64,000 bases of DNA from Jilunia laotingensis (GCF_014385165.1 NZ_JACRTF010000001.1:744001-808000), one strand, 5' to 3'; counted from the stretch's first letter, positions 53,996-62,740 are shown. Made by a program: numbers and translations. Notes: a model not told the origin generated them from the letters alone.

Positions 53996-54952
53996 ATGAA
54001 GAATTTTACTTGCGTACAAGACTTGGGCGATTTAAAACCAGCCCTTTCAGAAGCATTCGAGATTAAAAAAGACCGGTTTAAACATGTCGAACTGGGAAAG
54101 AACAAAACTTTAATGATGATTTTCTTCAATTCCAGCCTGCGGACACGCCTGAGTACCCAGAAAGCAGCCCTTAACTTGGGTATGAACGTAATGGTTCTCG
54201 ATATAAATCAAGGAGCATGGAAACTGGAAACAGAACGTGGCGTCATCATGGATGGCGATAAACCGGAACACCTGTTGGAAGCAATCCCGGTAATGGGTTG
54301 TTACTGTGACATTATCGGTGTACGTTCTTTCGCCCGTTTTGAAGATCGCGACTATGATTATAAGGAAGTAATTATCAATCAGTTCATTCAACATTCCGGC
54401 CGTCCGGTATTTTCAATGGAAGCAGCCACACGGCATCCTCTACAAAGCTTTGCCGACCTGATTACCATTGAAGAATTTAAGAAAACAGATCGTCCGAAAG
54501 TCGTTATGACTTGGGCACCCCATCCTCGCGCATTGCCTCAGGCTGTCCCCAATTCCTTTGCCGAATGGATGAATGCCACCGATTATGACTTCGTCATCAC
54601 GCACCCCGAAGGCTACGAACTTGACCCGATGTTTGTAGGGCATGCCCAAGTGGAGTATGACCAAATGAAGGCATTCGAAGACGCTGACTTCATATATGCA
54701 AAGAACTGGGCTGCCTACACAGGGGATAACTACGGAAAGATATTAAGCACCGACCGGGCATGGACGGTAAGCGACCGTCAAATGGCGGTAACCAATAATG
54801 CATACTTCATGCACTGTCTGCCGGTACGTAGAAATATGATTGTTACGGATGAAGTAATCGAGAGTTCCCAATCAATTGTTATCCCGGAAGCTGCCAATCG
54901 TGAAATTTCAGCTACAGTGGTATTAAAAAGACTGCTGGAGGGGTTGAAATAG
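53996..54952 (+). CDS. argF': N-succinylornithine carbamoyltransferase
   Basis: 318 residues, the length of the B. fragilis enzyme. MIFFNSSLRTRLSTQKAALNLG holds the carbamoyl-phosphate site (FxxxSxRTR form), HCLPVRRN is the conserved late motif. Residue 90 is Pro (GVIMDGDKPEHLLEA); Pro at this position is known to select N-succinylornithine, whereas Glu gives N-acetylornithine. It makes succinylcitrulline, so a deacylase outside this window must release citrulline for ArgG. A TATCTTTGA box at 53957-53965 may give it its own promoter. Confidence 0.93.
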   Translation: MKNFTCVQDLGDLKPALSEAFEIKKDRFKHVELGKNKTLMMIFFNSSLRTRLSTQKAALNLGMNVMVLDINQGAWKLETERGVIMDGDKPEHLLEAIPVMGCYCDIIGVRSFARFEDRDYDYKEVIINQFIQHSGRPVFSMEAATRHPLQSFADLITIEEFKKTDRPKVVMTWAPHPRALPQAVPNSFAEWMNATDYDFVITHPEGYELDPMFVGHAQVEYDQMKAFEDADFIYAKNWAAYTGDNYGKILSTDRAWTVSDRQMAVTNNAYFMHCLPVRRNMIVTDEVIESSQSIVIPEAANREISATVVLKRLLEGLK

Positions 54953-55157
54953 CATAATAGCAGCTAACGAAAACAGCAAAAAAGCCATGATATCTCTTGC
55001 GGTCATTTCTGGTGTATTCTAGATTGAAGACATTTCTCCATATGCGATATTTGGTATGTCAGAAGTTGATGAAAAGAAAGAAATTAATGGACAATCATCC
55101 ATATGCACCGATCACCCGGAATTGTGAATATATCACACTTTCAAAAGACACTTTGCT

Positions 55158-55267
55158 GATCACCGATGAAGCAATTCTTGGTCACCGATGAAGGAGTCTT
55201 TGATCACCGAGGAAGAGCCCGTTAGTCACCGATGAACGGGGCCTTGATCACCGAGGAAGAACAGGGG
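55158..55267. repeat. 22-bp tandem array 5 (TCACCGA family), five units
   Basis: TCACCGA occurs at 55160, 55182, 55204, 55226 and 55248, an exact 22-bp period over five units (55158-55267). The core is GATCACCGATGAAG; the last nine bases of each unit vary. Within units three and four GCCCGTT and AACGGGGC are complementary. It sits in the 687-bp gap between argF' (54952) and the convergent rhodanese gene (55640). Before the array, 55029-55127 contains a short protein-like reading frame of 34 codons flanked by stops, possibly a gene remnant. Confidence 0.85.
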
Positions 55268-55453
55268 TAAAAACAGCTATGAATATCAAGCGATTAGCCT
55301 TACCGTTTTTCTGTATGACTATTAGGATATCCCCGAAAAGCAAATTAGAGATCGGCAACTTTAGCCGACTCTTTAGCATGTCACCCAACAATCAGGCCAT
55401 GCTTTATCGGTACTAAATATTAACAGGAAAGAAACGGGGAAGCATAAATAAAA

Positions 55454-55512
55454 AACGCGAATTACATAAAACTCCTATTCCCCTTATTCTTGAGTTTTAT
55501 GTAATTCGCGTT
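55454..55512. terminator. Perfect 21-bp inverted repeat
   Basis: 55454-55474 is the exact reverse complement of 55492-55512 (inner end ATAAAACTC / GAGTTTTAT, outer end AACGCG / CGCGTT) with a 17-base loop. It is 128 bp past the rhodanese stop and about 500 bp past argF', so it could end transcription from either side; the adenine run before it acts as a T-tract for minus-strand transcripts. Confidence 0.75.
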
Positions 55513-55639
55513 CTTATCATTTCTTTGGCAGTTGCACGATAGCAACAAAATAAATGCGGATTGATCGCGGATGAATGCATCCACTTCTTCAAATGTGCCG
55601 AACTTAACCTCTAACCGTTACCTTGCCCATCTCATCGTT

Positions 55640-56050
55640 TCACCGTTCTACCTCTTTACCGGCTTCTTGCCAAGCTGTAATGCCTTTGTCAAGATTGTAA
55701 ACTTTATACCCCCGTCGAGTCAGAATCTCAGCAGCTTTCTTACTCCGTTTTCCTGTACGACAATAAACAGCAACCGGTTTGTCTTTCTGCAAAGTAGAAT
55801 CGGCCACGGCAGCAAATGAATCATCCAGTACATTGATATTCACCGTACCGGGAATATGTCCTTCGGAATATTCAGCCAGCGTACGAACATCGACCCGTTG
55901 CACCTCGGAATCTTTAATAAGAGATTCAAAGTCGTCTACCGGCAATGTTTTGAAATCACCTTTCTGCTGTTGACAAGAGAAAAGTGTGGAAAGAAATAGG
56001 AAAAAACCTGCAAAAAGAGAACCGATCTTCATCATATTATTCTTTTTCAT
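55640..56050 (-). CDS. Rhodanese-domain lipoprotein
   Basis: 136 residues. Lipoprotein signal (FLSTLFSCQQQ, Cys26) and a single rhodanese domain: VQRVDVRTLAEYSEGHIPGTVNINVLD and the active-site loop VAVYCRTGKRSKKAAEIL with catalytic Cys at about 98. Probably a periplasmic or outer-membrane sulfurtransferase; acceptor unknown. Last gene of a five-gene minus-strand run, 11 bp after the acyltransferase. Confidence 0.9.
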   Translation of the reverse strand: MKKNNMMKIGSLFAGFFLFLSTLFSCQQQKGDFKTLPVDDFESLIKDSEVQRVDVRTLAEYSEGHIPGTVNINVLDDSFAAVADSTLQKDKPVAVYCRTGKRSKKAAEILTRRGYKVYNLDKGITAWQEAGKEVER

Positions 56051-56061
56051 TATTATACTTT

Positions 56062-57213
56062 TTAGCGGGCAGCCAAATAATTTGTCAACGGGTTAGCATA
56101 CATCAGTAACATCTTTTCCCGCAAAAAAGGCACGTCTTTATTGGGGATGTCTATCTTGGACAACTGCCTATCAATATATGCCTCGAAATGCTCTTTCTCT
56201 TCCATCGTGTAATGGCTGCCAAACTCCCTTGTACACGTCAGCAAATCATGTGCCACATAATTACCCGGATACATGCGGTAATTACTATGTATGGACTTAT
56301 CGATCAGTGTAGATATAGAGGCAAATAATTCTTGCCGGGACACAGAACGATCCATTGTTCCAAGAGCTTCGTTAATGCATGGAGCAACCTGAAAATGAAC
56401 TCTCCCTTTATAGCCGAATAGCCCGATCTGCATATTTTTCAGATCGTCGGCAGTCGTTTTCTTATAATCCTCGATGTCTCTTTTCAGTTGGAACTCCTGC
56501 GCTTTGAGGTAATCGCAAGGGTCGTATTCATACGAAATGGCCAACGGAGCAATGTTCATTTCCGTCAAGCTATCCAACGGAGTACCTTCCCCTCCCATAG
56601 CCAGCATCTTAAGTACACTATCCTGCGTGCGGTCATTCGAGTCCTTGGCGCGCCCCTCCCGCTGTGCAATCCATATGGACTGGTTCTTATCCTTTATCGT
56701 ATAATGCATATAGCGGGACATACGAGCCGATGATTCCAGTTTCTGACGCATGGAAAGCGCACGTTGCACGATAAAGGACTTATTGACGCGGACAAATTTC
56801 TTTATCCACGGATAAATAAGGAGATTATCACCGATAGCAATTTCTACCGTATCCATTCCTTGATCGACAAGCAGAATAGAAAGAAAGCCCGAATCCAGGA
56901 TTATATCCCGGTGATTGGAGATGTATGTATAAGCTTTTTCCTTGTCCGGGAGTGCCGTATGATCCAAAGTCAGGCCATCCGTACATTTTCCAGCCAGTTT
57001 CCATAAAGCCCCATAACATAATGCCTTCTGAAACTCCAGTTTTGTCTTAGAGGCACGCATCGTTTGTGCCAATAACTCGAAGGGAACATCCGGCATTGCA
57101 ATATGCGCAGCCTCCTGAAATGCCGGATCGGCAATCAATTCCTCATAAACCTGAGGTAGCTCCTCATCATTATAAGGGCGGATTTCATCGAATTCTGTTG
57201 TATCCATAATCAT
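56062..57213 (-). CDS. Glycerolipid acyltransferase-like protein (PlsC/GPAT superfamily)
   Basis: 383 residues, no signal peptide. YTYISNHRDIILDSGFLSILLVDQGM resembles the NHxxxxD block, IWIAQREGRAKDSNDRTQD resembles the E-G-x-R substrate block, and MNIAPLAISYEYDPCDYLKAQE follows as the fourth block. The His-Asp spacing is one residue longer than usual. Probably acylates a lysophospholipid or related lipid at the inner membrane; acceptor unknown. It lies 48 bp after ddl and 11 bp before the rhodanese gene. Confidence 0.8.
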   Translation of the reverse strand: MIMDTTEFDEIRPYNDEELPQVYEELIADPAFQEAAHIAMPDVPFELLAQTMRASKTKLEFQKALCYGALWKLAGKCTDGLTLDHTALPDKEKAYTYISNHRDIILDSGFLSILLVDQGMDTVEIAIGDNLLIYPWIKKFVRVNKSFIVQRALSMRQKLESSARMSRYMHYTIKDKNQSIWIAQREGRAKDSNDRTQDSVLKMLAMGGEGTPLDSLTEMNIAPLAISYEYDPCDYLKAQEFQLKRDIEDYKKTTADDLKNMQIGLFGYKGRVHFQVAPCINEALGTMDRSVSRQELFASISTLIDKSIHSNYRMYPGNYVAHDLLTCTREFGSHYTMEEKEHFEAYIDRQLSKIDIPNKDVPFLREKMLLMYANPLTNYLAAR

Positions 57214-57261
57214 TAAAGTTAAGAGTAAAATAGTATATAACGAAAAGCGCTTACCACTTCT

Positions 57262-58239
57262 CTAAGTAAATTTATTCTCTATTATATCTGTCATCACATC
57301 CTTGATATCCAATCCCGCAGCGCGCACTTGCTGAGGGATGAAGCTGGTAGAGGTCATACCCGGAGTAGTATTGACTTCCAGCAGATTGATCTTATCACCG
57401 GAAGTGATAATATAGTCCACACGAATGATGCCCGAGCAGCCCAAAATGTCATAAATAGCAGAAGTCAATGTCTGCACACGGCGAGTCAGGTCTTCGGAAA
57501 TGCGGGCAGGAGTTATCTCGTCCACCTGACCGTTATATTTTGCATCATAATCAAAAAACTCATTATCCGTAACCACTTCGGTGATAGGGAACACTACCGA
57601 TTTCTCTTTTGTTTTGTAGCATCCGCAAGTAATTTCCGTACCTTCCATAAAAGCCTCCACAAGCACTTCCTGTGCTTCACTAAAAGCCTTCGTGATGGCA
57701 GGCTGAATCTGTTCGCGGGCCTTCACCTTTGTCACCCCGAAACTCGATCCGCCCAAGCTCGGCTTGATAAAACACGGCAAACCGATCTTATCTAAAACAT
57801 CTTCATCGGAAACGGACTGTCCCTGCCGAAGCAACAAAGACTCGGCAATGCGTACACCAAACGCCTTGAGGTACTGATTGCAGGTAAACTTATCATAAGT
57901 CATGGCAGCCGCCAGCACTCCGCAACAAGAATAAGGAATGCGCAACATATCGAGATAGCCTTGAAGACGACCATCTTCGCCCGGAGTGCCATGAATCGTA
58001 ATATAAACAAAGTCAAACTTAACCTTCTCCGTGCCATTCATGAAACTAAAGTCATTACGGTCAACCGGTGTTTTCAACCCGTCCGGCAATTGGACCTCCC
58101 ATCGAAGTCCTTCCATTTCGACTATATACAAGTCATACTTTTCCTTATCTATAAAGGAATACACTCCCTGCGCGCTACGCAGAGATACATAAAATTCGGA
58201 GGTATCGCCTCCCGCTACGATCGCAATTGTGCGTTTCAT
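57262..58239 (-). CDS. ddl: D-alanine--D-alanine ligase
   Basis: 325 residues, ATP-grasp. N-terminal IAIVAGGDTSEFYVSLRSAQGV, central LPCFIKPSLGGSSFGVTKVK, EVLVEAFMEGTEITCGCYK, and C-terminal GCSGIIRVDYIITSGDKINLLEVNTTPGMTSTSFIPQQ. It forms the D-Ala-D-Ala end of peptidoglycan precursors. Its start overlaps the RluA-type gene by 4 bp. Confidence 0.95.
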   Translation of the reverse strand: MKRTIAIVAGGDTSEFYVSLRSAQGVYSFIDKEKYDLYIVEMEGLRWEVQLPDGLKTPVDRNDFSFMNGTEKVKFDFVYITIHGTPGEDGRLQGYLDMLRIPYSCCGVLAAAMTYDKFTCNQYLKAFGVRIAESLLLRQGQSVSDEDVLDKIGLPCFIKPSLGGSSFGVTKVKAREQIQPAITKAFSEAQEVLVEAFMEGTEITCGCYKTKEKSVVFPITEVVTDNEFFDYDAKYNGQVDEITPARISEDLTRRVQTLTSAIYDILGCSGIIRVDYIITSGDKINLLEVNTTPGMTSTSFIPQQVRAAGLDIKDVMTDIIENKFT

Positions 58240-59315
58240 TCTATTTCTCTATTACTGATATAGCCTCTCCACTTCTCGATAAGCTGAGTCATGTCATCGG
58301 GCATTTCCGAGGTAAAATACATTTCTTCTCCCGTAACAGGATGTACAAACCCCAGCGTCATGGCGTGTAAAGCCTGCCGCGGACAAGTGGCAAAGCAGTT
58401 ATTTACAAATTGTTTGTATTTACTAAAATGAGTTCCTTTCAGGATTTCGTGTCCACCATAACGTTCGTCATTAAACAGAACATGACCGATATGCTTCATG
58501 TGTACACGTATCTGGTGCGTACGCCCGGTTTCAAGAATGCATTCCACGAGAGTGACATACCCCAGACGTTCGAGTACCCGGTAATGGGTGACAGCATGTT
58601 TGCCCATCGTCGGATCGGACATCACAGCCATCTGCATCCTGTCTTTCGGGTTACGGGCTATGCTACCGACAATCGTTCCTTCATCCTGTTCCACAATCCC
58701 CCATACCAACGCACGATATCTGCGTTTGGTCGTTTTATTAAAGAACTGCATTCCGAGATTAGTCTTCGCATCGGGCGTCTTAGCTATCACCAAAAGGCCG
58801 GAAGTATCTTTATCGATTCGGTGTACCAAACCGACATGCGGGTCATTAGCATCGTAATCGGGATTATCTTTCATGTGCCAGGCTATGGCATTGACAAGCG
58901 TACCATGGTAGTTTCCATGTCCGGGATGTACAACGAGTCCGGGTGGTTTATTCACTACCATCAGAAACTTGTCTTCATAGACAATATCAAGAGGAATATC
59001 TTCGGGAATAACTTCATTTTCATAGCGCGGACGATCCATCATCACCGTGATAACATCGAGCGGTTTCACTTTGTAGCTGCTCTTCACCGGCTTACCGTTG
59101 GCCATGACAAAACCACCTTCCGCTGCTTTCTGAATGCGGTTACGCGATGCATTCACAATACGTTCGAACAGATATTTGTCCACCCTCACCATCGCCTGGC
59201 CTTTATCAACTACCACGCGAAAATGCTCGTACAATTGAGCCTCCGCCTCCTCACCGACAGGTTCTATATCATCTATATCATCATTCCCAATGTCGTCGGG
59301 CAATTCCTCAATCAT
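58236..59315 (-). CDS. RluA-family pseudouridine synthase (RluD-like)
   Basis: 359 residues. N-terminal acidic extension (about 1-30), S4-like RNA-binding domain (VDKYLFERIVNASRNRIQKAAEGGFVMANGKPVKSSYKV), then the synthase domain with the catalytic HVGLVHRIDKDTSGLLVIAK (Asp in HRIDxxTSG) and LETGRTHQIRVHMKHIGHVLFNDERYGG. Modifies uridines in rRNA or tRNA; RluD-like by layout with the S4 domain, but the exact target is inferred. It lies 37 bp after the PASTA gene and overlaps ddl. Confidence 0.92.
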   Translation of the reverse strand: MIEELPDDIGNDDIDDIEPVGEEAEAQLYEHFRVVVDKGQAMVRVDKYLFERIVNASRNRIQKAAEGGFVMANGKPVKSSYKVKPLDVITVMMDRPRYENEVIPEDIPLDIVYEDKFLMVVNKPPGLVVHPGHGNYHGTLVNAIAWHMKDNPDYDANDPHVGLVHRIDKDTSGLLVIAKTPDAKTNLGMQFFNKTTKRRYRALVWGIVEQDEGTIVGSIARNPKDRMQMAVMSDPTMGKHAVTHYRVLERLGYVTLVECILETGRTHQIRVHMKHIGHVLFNDERYGGHEILKGTHFSKYKQFVNNCFATCPRQALHAMTLGFVHPVTGEEMYFTSEMPDDMTQLIEKWRGYISNREIE

Positions 59316-59352
59316 ATAGTATCTTCCCTTCTTTATTAAACAGACTAATTAT

Positions 59353-59997
59353 TTAAAACCAAGAATCATCGGCCGATGATTCCGTCCCGGTTTCGGCAGC
59401 CCCTTCAACAACGTCAATAGAATCACCATCCAGCTCCGCTTCACGTTCACCGTTGCCAATCACCAACGTCAATGTTGCTCCAACCGGGGCTTTATCTCCT
59501 GCAAGCAAATGACGGTTGTTATATTTCACGCCATACACCCAGTCCTTCTCTCCGGCAATCACTTCATTCTCGGTCAGCTTAAAGCCGGCAGCCAATATCT
59601 TCGCTTCCGCTTGACGCGCGGAACTGTTATCGGCAACATCCGGAACAGGACGCAAAGGTACATTTATGGTATTTATCGTGAGGTAGACAGTTCTCCCCTC
59701 TTTTACTTTCTGACCGGCAGCAGGACTTAGTTCCAAAACACTTCCCGCCGGCTTATTTTTTACGTAATTAGAATCTGATACCACACATACCAAGCCATGA
59801 TTACGAAACATCATCTCAGCCTCCCCTACCGTCATGCCTTTCACATCGGGGACAACGACCGCTTCGCCATGGCGCGTGTAGACATCCAGCCATTTCAAAA
59901 CGCCAAACAGCAACACAATGACCACTATCACCATACCGATCATGTTCAGCCAAAAATATCTACTGGCTTTGAATGAAAAAAAATCCTTTAACGTCAT
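59353..59997 (-). CDS. PASTA-domain membrane protein
   Basis: 214 residues. A short cytoplasmic N-terminus, one membrane helix (about 14-36), then PASTA repeats: VVVPDVKGMTVGEAEMMFRNHGLVCVVSDSNYV, GSVLELSPAAGQKVKEGRTVYLTINT and RPVPDVADNSSARQAEAKILAAGFKL, ending with an acidic tail. PASTA domains bind peptidoglycan stem peptides or partners of the division machinery. No kinase or transpeptidase domain is attached. It is first in the run with the RluA-type gene and ddl; a minus-strand promoter TTTG-N20-TATCTTTGA lies at 60057-60025. Confidence 0.9.
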   Translation of the reverse strand: MTLKDFFSFKASRYFWLNMIGMVIVVIVLLFGVLKWLDVYTRHGEAVVVPDVKGMTVGEAEMMFRNHGLVCVVSDSNYVKNKPAGSVLELSPAAGQKVKEGRTVYLTINTINVPLRPVPDVADNSSARQAEAKILAAGFKLTENEVIAGEKDWVYGVKYNNRHLLAGDKAPVGATLTLVIGNGEREAELDGDSIDVVEGAAETGTESSADDSWF

Positions 59998-60024
59998 AAA
60001 CCTTAGTTAGCTGTTAATCCGGGG

Positions 60025-60057
60025 TCAAAGATACAATATTAAGTACAGAGTAACAAA
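60025..60057 (-). promoter_or_regulatory. Promoter of the PASTA-rlu-ddl operon
   Basis: Minus strand TTTG (60057-60054), 20 bases, TATCTTTGA (60033-60025), 28 bases before the start at 59997. It abuts the rpmH terminator. Confidence 0.8.
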
Positions 60058-60060
60058 AAA

Positions 60061-60083
60061 AAGCAAAGGGATCACCTTTGCTT
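60061..60083 (-). terminator. Terminator of rpmH
   Basis: AAGCAAAGG pairs with CCTTTGCTT over a 5-base loop; a T run follows on the minus strand. Confidence 0.8.
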
Positions 60084-60112
60084 TTCTCATTTCTTTAATC
60101 ACGATAGTAGAC

Positions 60113-60274
60113 TTATGCCTTTACTCCGTTGTATTCGTCAGAAACGGTTAATTTCTTACGTCCCTTGGCACGGCGAGAAGCCAATACTCTGCGACCATTA
60201 GCTGATGCCATTCTCTCACGGAAACCGTGTTTGTTTTTTCTCTTTCTGTTAGAGGGTTGAAATGTTCTCTTCAT
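60113..60274 (-). CDS. rpmH: 50S ribosomal protein L34
   Basis: 53 residues from the ATG at 60274 ([22 protein letters not shown]), the invariant L34 start; the upstream open frame is not used. It is slightly longer than the 46 residues of E. coli because of the tail [13 protein letters not shown] strong minus-strand promoter, TTG (60349-60347), 20 bases, TATTTTTGC (60326-60318), precedes it. The usual neighbours dnaA and rnpA are not here, so this is not a dnaA-type origin locus. Confidence 0.95.
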   Translation of the reverse strand: MKRTFQPSNRKRKNKHGFRERMASANGRRVLASRRAKGRKKLTVSDEYNGVKA

Positions 60275-60317
60275 TATTGTATCTTGTTTTATTGTTATTA
60301 TTCCACGTAATCGGGCT

Positions 60318-60349
60318 GCAAAAATAGATACTTTTTTTAAATAAACCAA
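60318..60349 (-). promoter_or_regulatory. Promoter of rpmH
   Basis: Minus strand TTG (60349-60347), 20 bases, TATTTTTGC (60326-60318). Confidence 0.82.
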
Positions 60350-60376
60350 GAGATAACTCATTTTTAGTCAAAAGAT

Positions 60377-60409
60377 TTTGTGTTTTTTGCTGATTTAGAT
60401 TACTTTTGC
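60377..60409 (+). promoter_or_regulatory. Promoter of efp
   Basis: TTTG (60377-60380), 20 bases, TACTTTTGC (60401-60409), a full Bacteroides consensus, 56 bases before the start codon. Divergent from the rpmH promoter. Confidence 0.85.
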
Positions 60410-60465
60410 AGCCGGAAATCTCAGAATTTACTCAATAACATTAAAATAATAAAGTATATCAAGTT

Positions 60466-61032
60466 ATGATTAACGCTCAAGACATCAAGAACGGAACCTG
60501 CATCCGTATGGACGGAAAACTGTATTTCTGTGTCGAATTTCTTCATGTAAAACCAGGAAAAGGTAACACTTTCATGCGTACAAAACTTAAAGATGTAGTA
60601 AGTGGCTATGTCCTCGAACGCCGTTTCAACATCGGTGAAAAACTGGAAGATGTGCGTGTAGAACGTCGTCCTTACCAATTTCTGTATAAAGAAGGAGAAG
60701 ACTACATCTTCATGAATCAAGAAACTTTCGACCAGCATCCGATAGCACACGACCTTATCAATGGCGTTGACTTCTTGCTCGAAGGTGCTGTTCTTGAAGT
60801 AGTATCCGATGCTTCTACCGAAACTGTACTTTATGCCGATATGCCTGTAAAAGTACAAATGAAAGTTACTTATACCGAACCGGGCATGAAAGGCGATACG
60901 GCAACCAATACATTGAAACCTGCAACAGTGGAATCGGGTGCTACGGTACGTGTTCCTTTGTTTATCAATGAAGGTGAAACCATTGAAATCGACACACGCG
61001 ACGGTTCTTACGTAGGACGTGTAAAAGCATAA
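60466..61032 (+). CDS. efp: Elongation factor P
   Basis: 188 residues with the three EF-P beta domains. The tip loop reads HVKPGKGNTFMRTKL with Lys32 where E. coli EF-P is beta-lysylated. C-terminal ETIEIDTRDGSYVGRVKA is the family end. It rescues ribosomes stalled on polyproline. No modification gene (epmA, earP, ymfI) is present nearby, so the state of Lys32 is open. Monocistronic with its own promoter and terminator. Confidence 0.96.
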   Translation: MINAQDIKNGTCIRMDGKLYFCVEFLHVKPGKGNTFMRTKLKDVVSGYVLERRFNIGEKLEDVRVERRPYQFLYKEGEDYIFMNQETFDQHPIAHDLINGVDFLLEGAVLEVVSDASTETVLYADMPVKVQMKVTYTEPGMKGDTATNTLKPATVESGATVRVPLFINEGETIEIDTRDGSYVGRVKA

Positions 61033-61054
61033 CATCTCGATTATTATAAGTCTC

Positions 61055-61096
61055 AAAAGGCTGGTATCTATCCGTAGATATCGGCCTTTTTCTTTT
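61055..61096 (+). terminator. Terminator of efp
   Basis: 61055-61070 pairs with 61075-61090 with small mismatches (AAAAGGC / GCCTTTT outside, TATCTA / TAGATA inside), followed by TTTCTTTT. Confidence 0.88.
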
Positions 61097-61147
61097 ATAT
61101 CCCTATGCCGGAAACAGAAATGCAAGACCGATTAAAATCACAAATTC

Positions 61148-61179
61148 TTTCTTCTCCTATCTTTTTTATGTACATTTGC
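61148..61179 (+). promoter_or_regulatory. Promoter of the alkaline phosphatase gene
   Basis: TTTC (61148-61151), 19 bases, TACATTTGC (61171-61179), 45 bases before the start. Confidence 0.6.
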
Positions 61180-61223
61180 TCCATCGATATATTTAAAGTT
61201 TCAATTATATAAGTAATATTCGC

Positions 61224-62621
61224 ATGAAAAGATTAATGTATGTATTATGCTTTGTCTTGATTTCCATCGTAGCACATGGGCAAGCAAAGTATGTTTTCTA
61301 TTTTATCGGAGACGGTATGGGGGTAAACCAGGTGAACGGTACGGAAATGTTCCGTGCAGAATTGCAAAACGGACGGATCGGAGTGGAACCACTCCTGTTT
61401 ACACAGTTTCCGGTAGGCACTATGGCAAGCACCTTCTCTGCCACTAATTCGGTTACTGACTCATCGGCTGCAGGTACCGCCTTATCGACAGGTATTAAAA
61501 CATACAATGGTGCCATAGGTATGAATGATCAGAAAGAACCTATCGAAACCGTAGCAGAGAAAGCGAAAAAGGCCGGAAAAAGAGTGGGCATCGCTACTAG
61601 CGTAAGTGTAGACCACGCCACACCTGCCGCCTTCTATGCTCATCAGCCCAATCGAAGCATGTATTATGAGATTGCTACCGACTTACCCAAAGCCGGTTTT
61701 GACTTCTATGCAGGGTCCGGATTCCTAAAACCGACTACAACAGCCGACAAGAAAGAAGCCCCCAGCATTTTCCCCATGTTCGAAGAAGCAGGATACACAT
61801 TGGCACGTGGATACAATGACTATAAAGCCAAAGCTCCGAACGCGAAGAAAATGATTCTGATTCAGGAAGAAGGTGCAAACACAGGGTCACTGCCGTATGC
61901 AATCGACCGTCAGGAAAATGACCTGACTTTAGCCCAAATCACAGAAAGTGCCATCGACTTCCTGATGAAAGAGAAAAACAAGGGTTTCTTCCTAATGGTA
62001 GAAGGAGGTAAAATAGATTGGGCATGCCATGCAAATGATGCGGCTACAGTGTTCAATGAAGTGATGGATATGGACGCAGCCATTAAAGTCGCTTATGAGT
62101 TCTATAAGAAGCACCCGAAAGAAACTCTGATCGTAGTAACAGCCGATCATGAAACCGGTGGCATCGCGCTGGGTACAGGAGAATATGCTTTAAACCTGAA
62201 AGCACTCCAATACCAAAAACAATCAGCCGATGAACTTTCAACACAGATCAGCCAATTGAGAAAAGCCAAAAACAACAAGGTCACTTGGGAAGAAATGAAA
62301 GCTCTGTTAGCTGACAAGATGGGATTCTGGAGAGAAGTACCCATCTCTTGGGAACAGGAAAAGAAGCTTCGCGACGAGTTCGAAAAATCTTTTGTTCATA
62401 ACAAAGTGGTGTTTGAAGAAAGTTTATACTCCAAAAGCGAACCAATGGCAGCACGCGCTAAAGAGGTAATGGACGAGATCGCCATGATCAGCTGGGCAAG
62501 CGGTAGCCATTCGGCAGGATATGTTCCGGTATTTGCCATCGGAGCCGGCGCTCATTTGTTCGGAGAGAAAATAGACAATATCGAAATCCCGAAACGAATT
62601 GCAAAAGCGGGAAAATACTAA
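61224..62621 (+). CDS. Alkaline phosphatase (PhoA-like)
   Basis: 465 residues. Signal peptide 1-20 (ending AHGQ). Metal and nucleophile residues: FIGDGMGVNQ, NSVTDSSAAGTALSTG with nucleophile Ser80, SVDHATPAAFYAH, EGGKIDWACHANDA and VTADHETGG, and a late GSHSAGYVPVFAIG. A periplasmic metal-dependent phosphomonoesterase releasing phosphate from organic esters. No pho-box-like element was recognised. It is alone between efp and a hairpin pair. Confidence 0.93.
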   Translation: MKRLMYVLCFVLISIVAHGQAKYVFYFIGDGMGVNQVNGTEMFRAELQNGRIGVEPLLFTQFPVGTMASTFSATNSVTDSSAAGTALSTGIKTYNGAIGMNDQKEPIETVAEKAKKAGKRVGIATSVSVDHATPAAFYAHQPNRSMYYEIATDLPKAGFDFYAGSGFLKPTTTADKKEAPSIFPMFEEAGYTLARGYNDYKAKAPNAKKMILIQEEGANTGSLPYAIDRQENDLTLAQITESAIDFLMKEKNKGFFLMVEGGKIDWACHANDAATVFNEVMDMDAAIKVAYEFYKKHPKETLIVVTADHETGGIALGTGEYALNLKALQYQKQSADELSTQISQLRKAKNNKVTWEEMKALLADKMGFWREVPISWEQEKKLRDEFEKSFVHNKVVFEESLYSKSEPMAARAKEVMDEIAMISWASGSHSAGYVPVFAIGAGAHLFGEKIDNIEIPKRIAKAGKY

Positions 62622-62740
62622 AAGAAGGAAGAATTAAGAATCAAGGGGGAAGAAGCTATTTTCCTCAGTACTGCCCACGAGTTGGCATTGTCCACCTTTT
62701 GCATGGCACTGTTCCTTATTTTATTGTAAATGGAAAACTT

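Noticed and set aside
54997..55191. Open frame of 64 codons after argF'
   Set aside because: It runs into the 22-bp array, has no recognisable motif and no start context; treated as noncoding.
5950..55267. REP/BIME elements moved by a RAYT transposase
   Set aside because: Most arrays do not share a unit sequence and no TnpA-REP-like gene is present in the window. Not excluded for the two arrays that share a family.
58410..59339. 309-codon plus-strand frame
   Set aside because: It lies wholly antisense to the RluA-type synthase, which has all catalytic motifs; no family similarity in the antisense frame.
60113..60274. Chromosome origin near rpmH
   Set aside because: rpmH often lies beside dnaA and rnpA, but here it is flanked by a PASTA gene and efp, and no DnaA-box cluster was seen.
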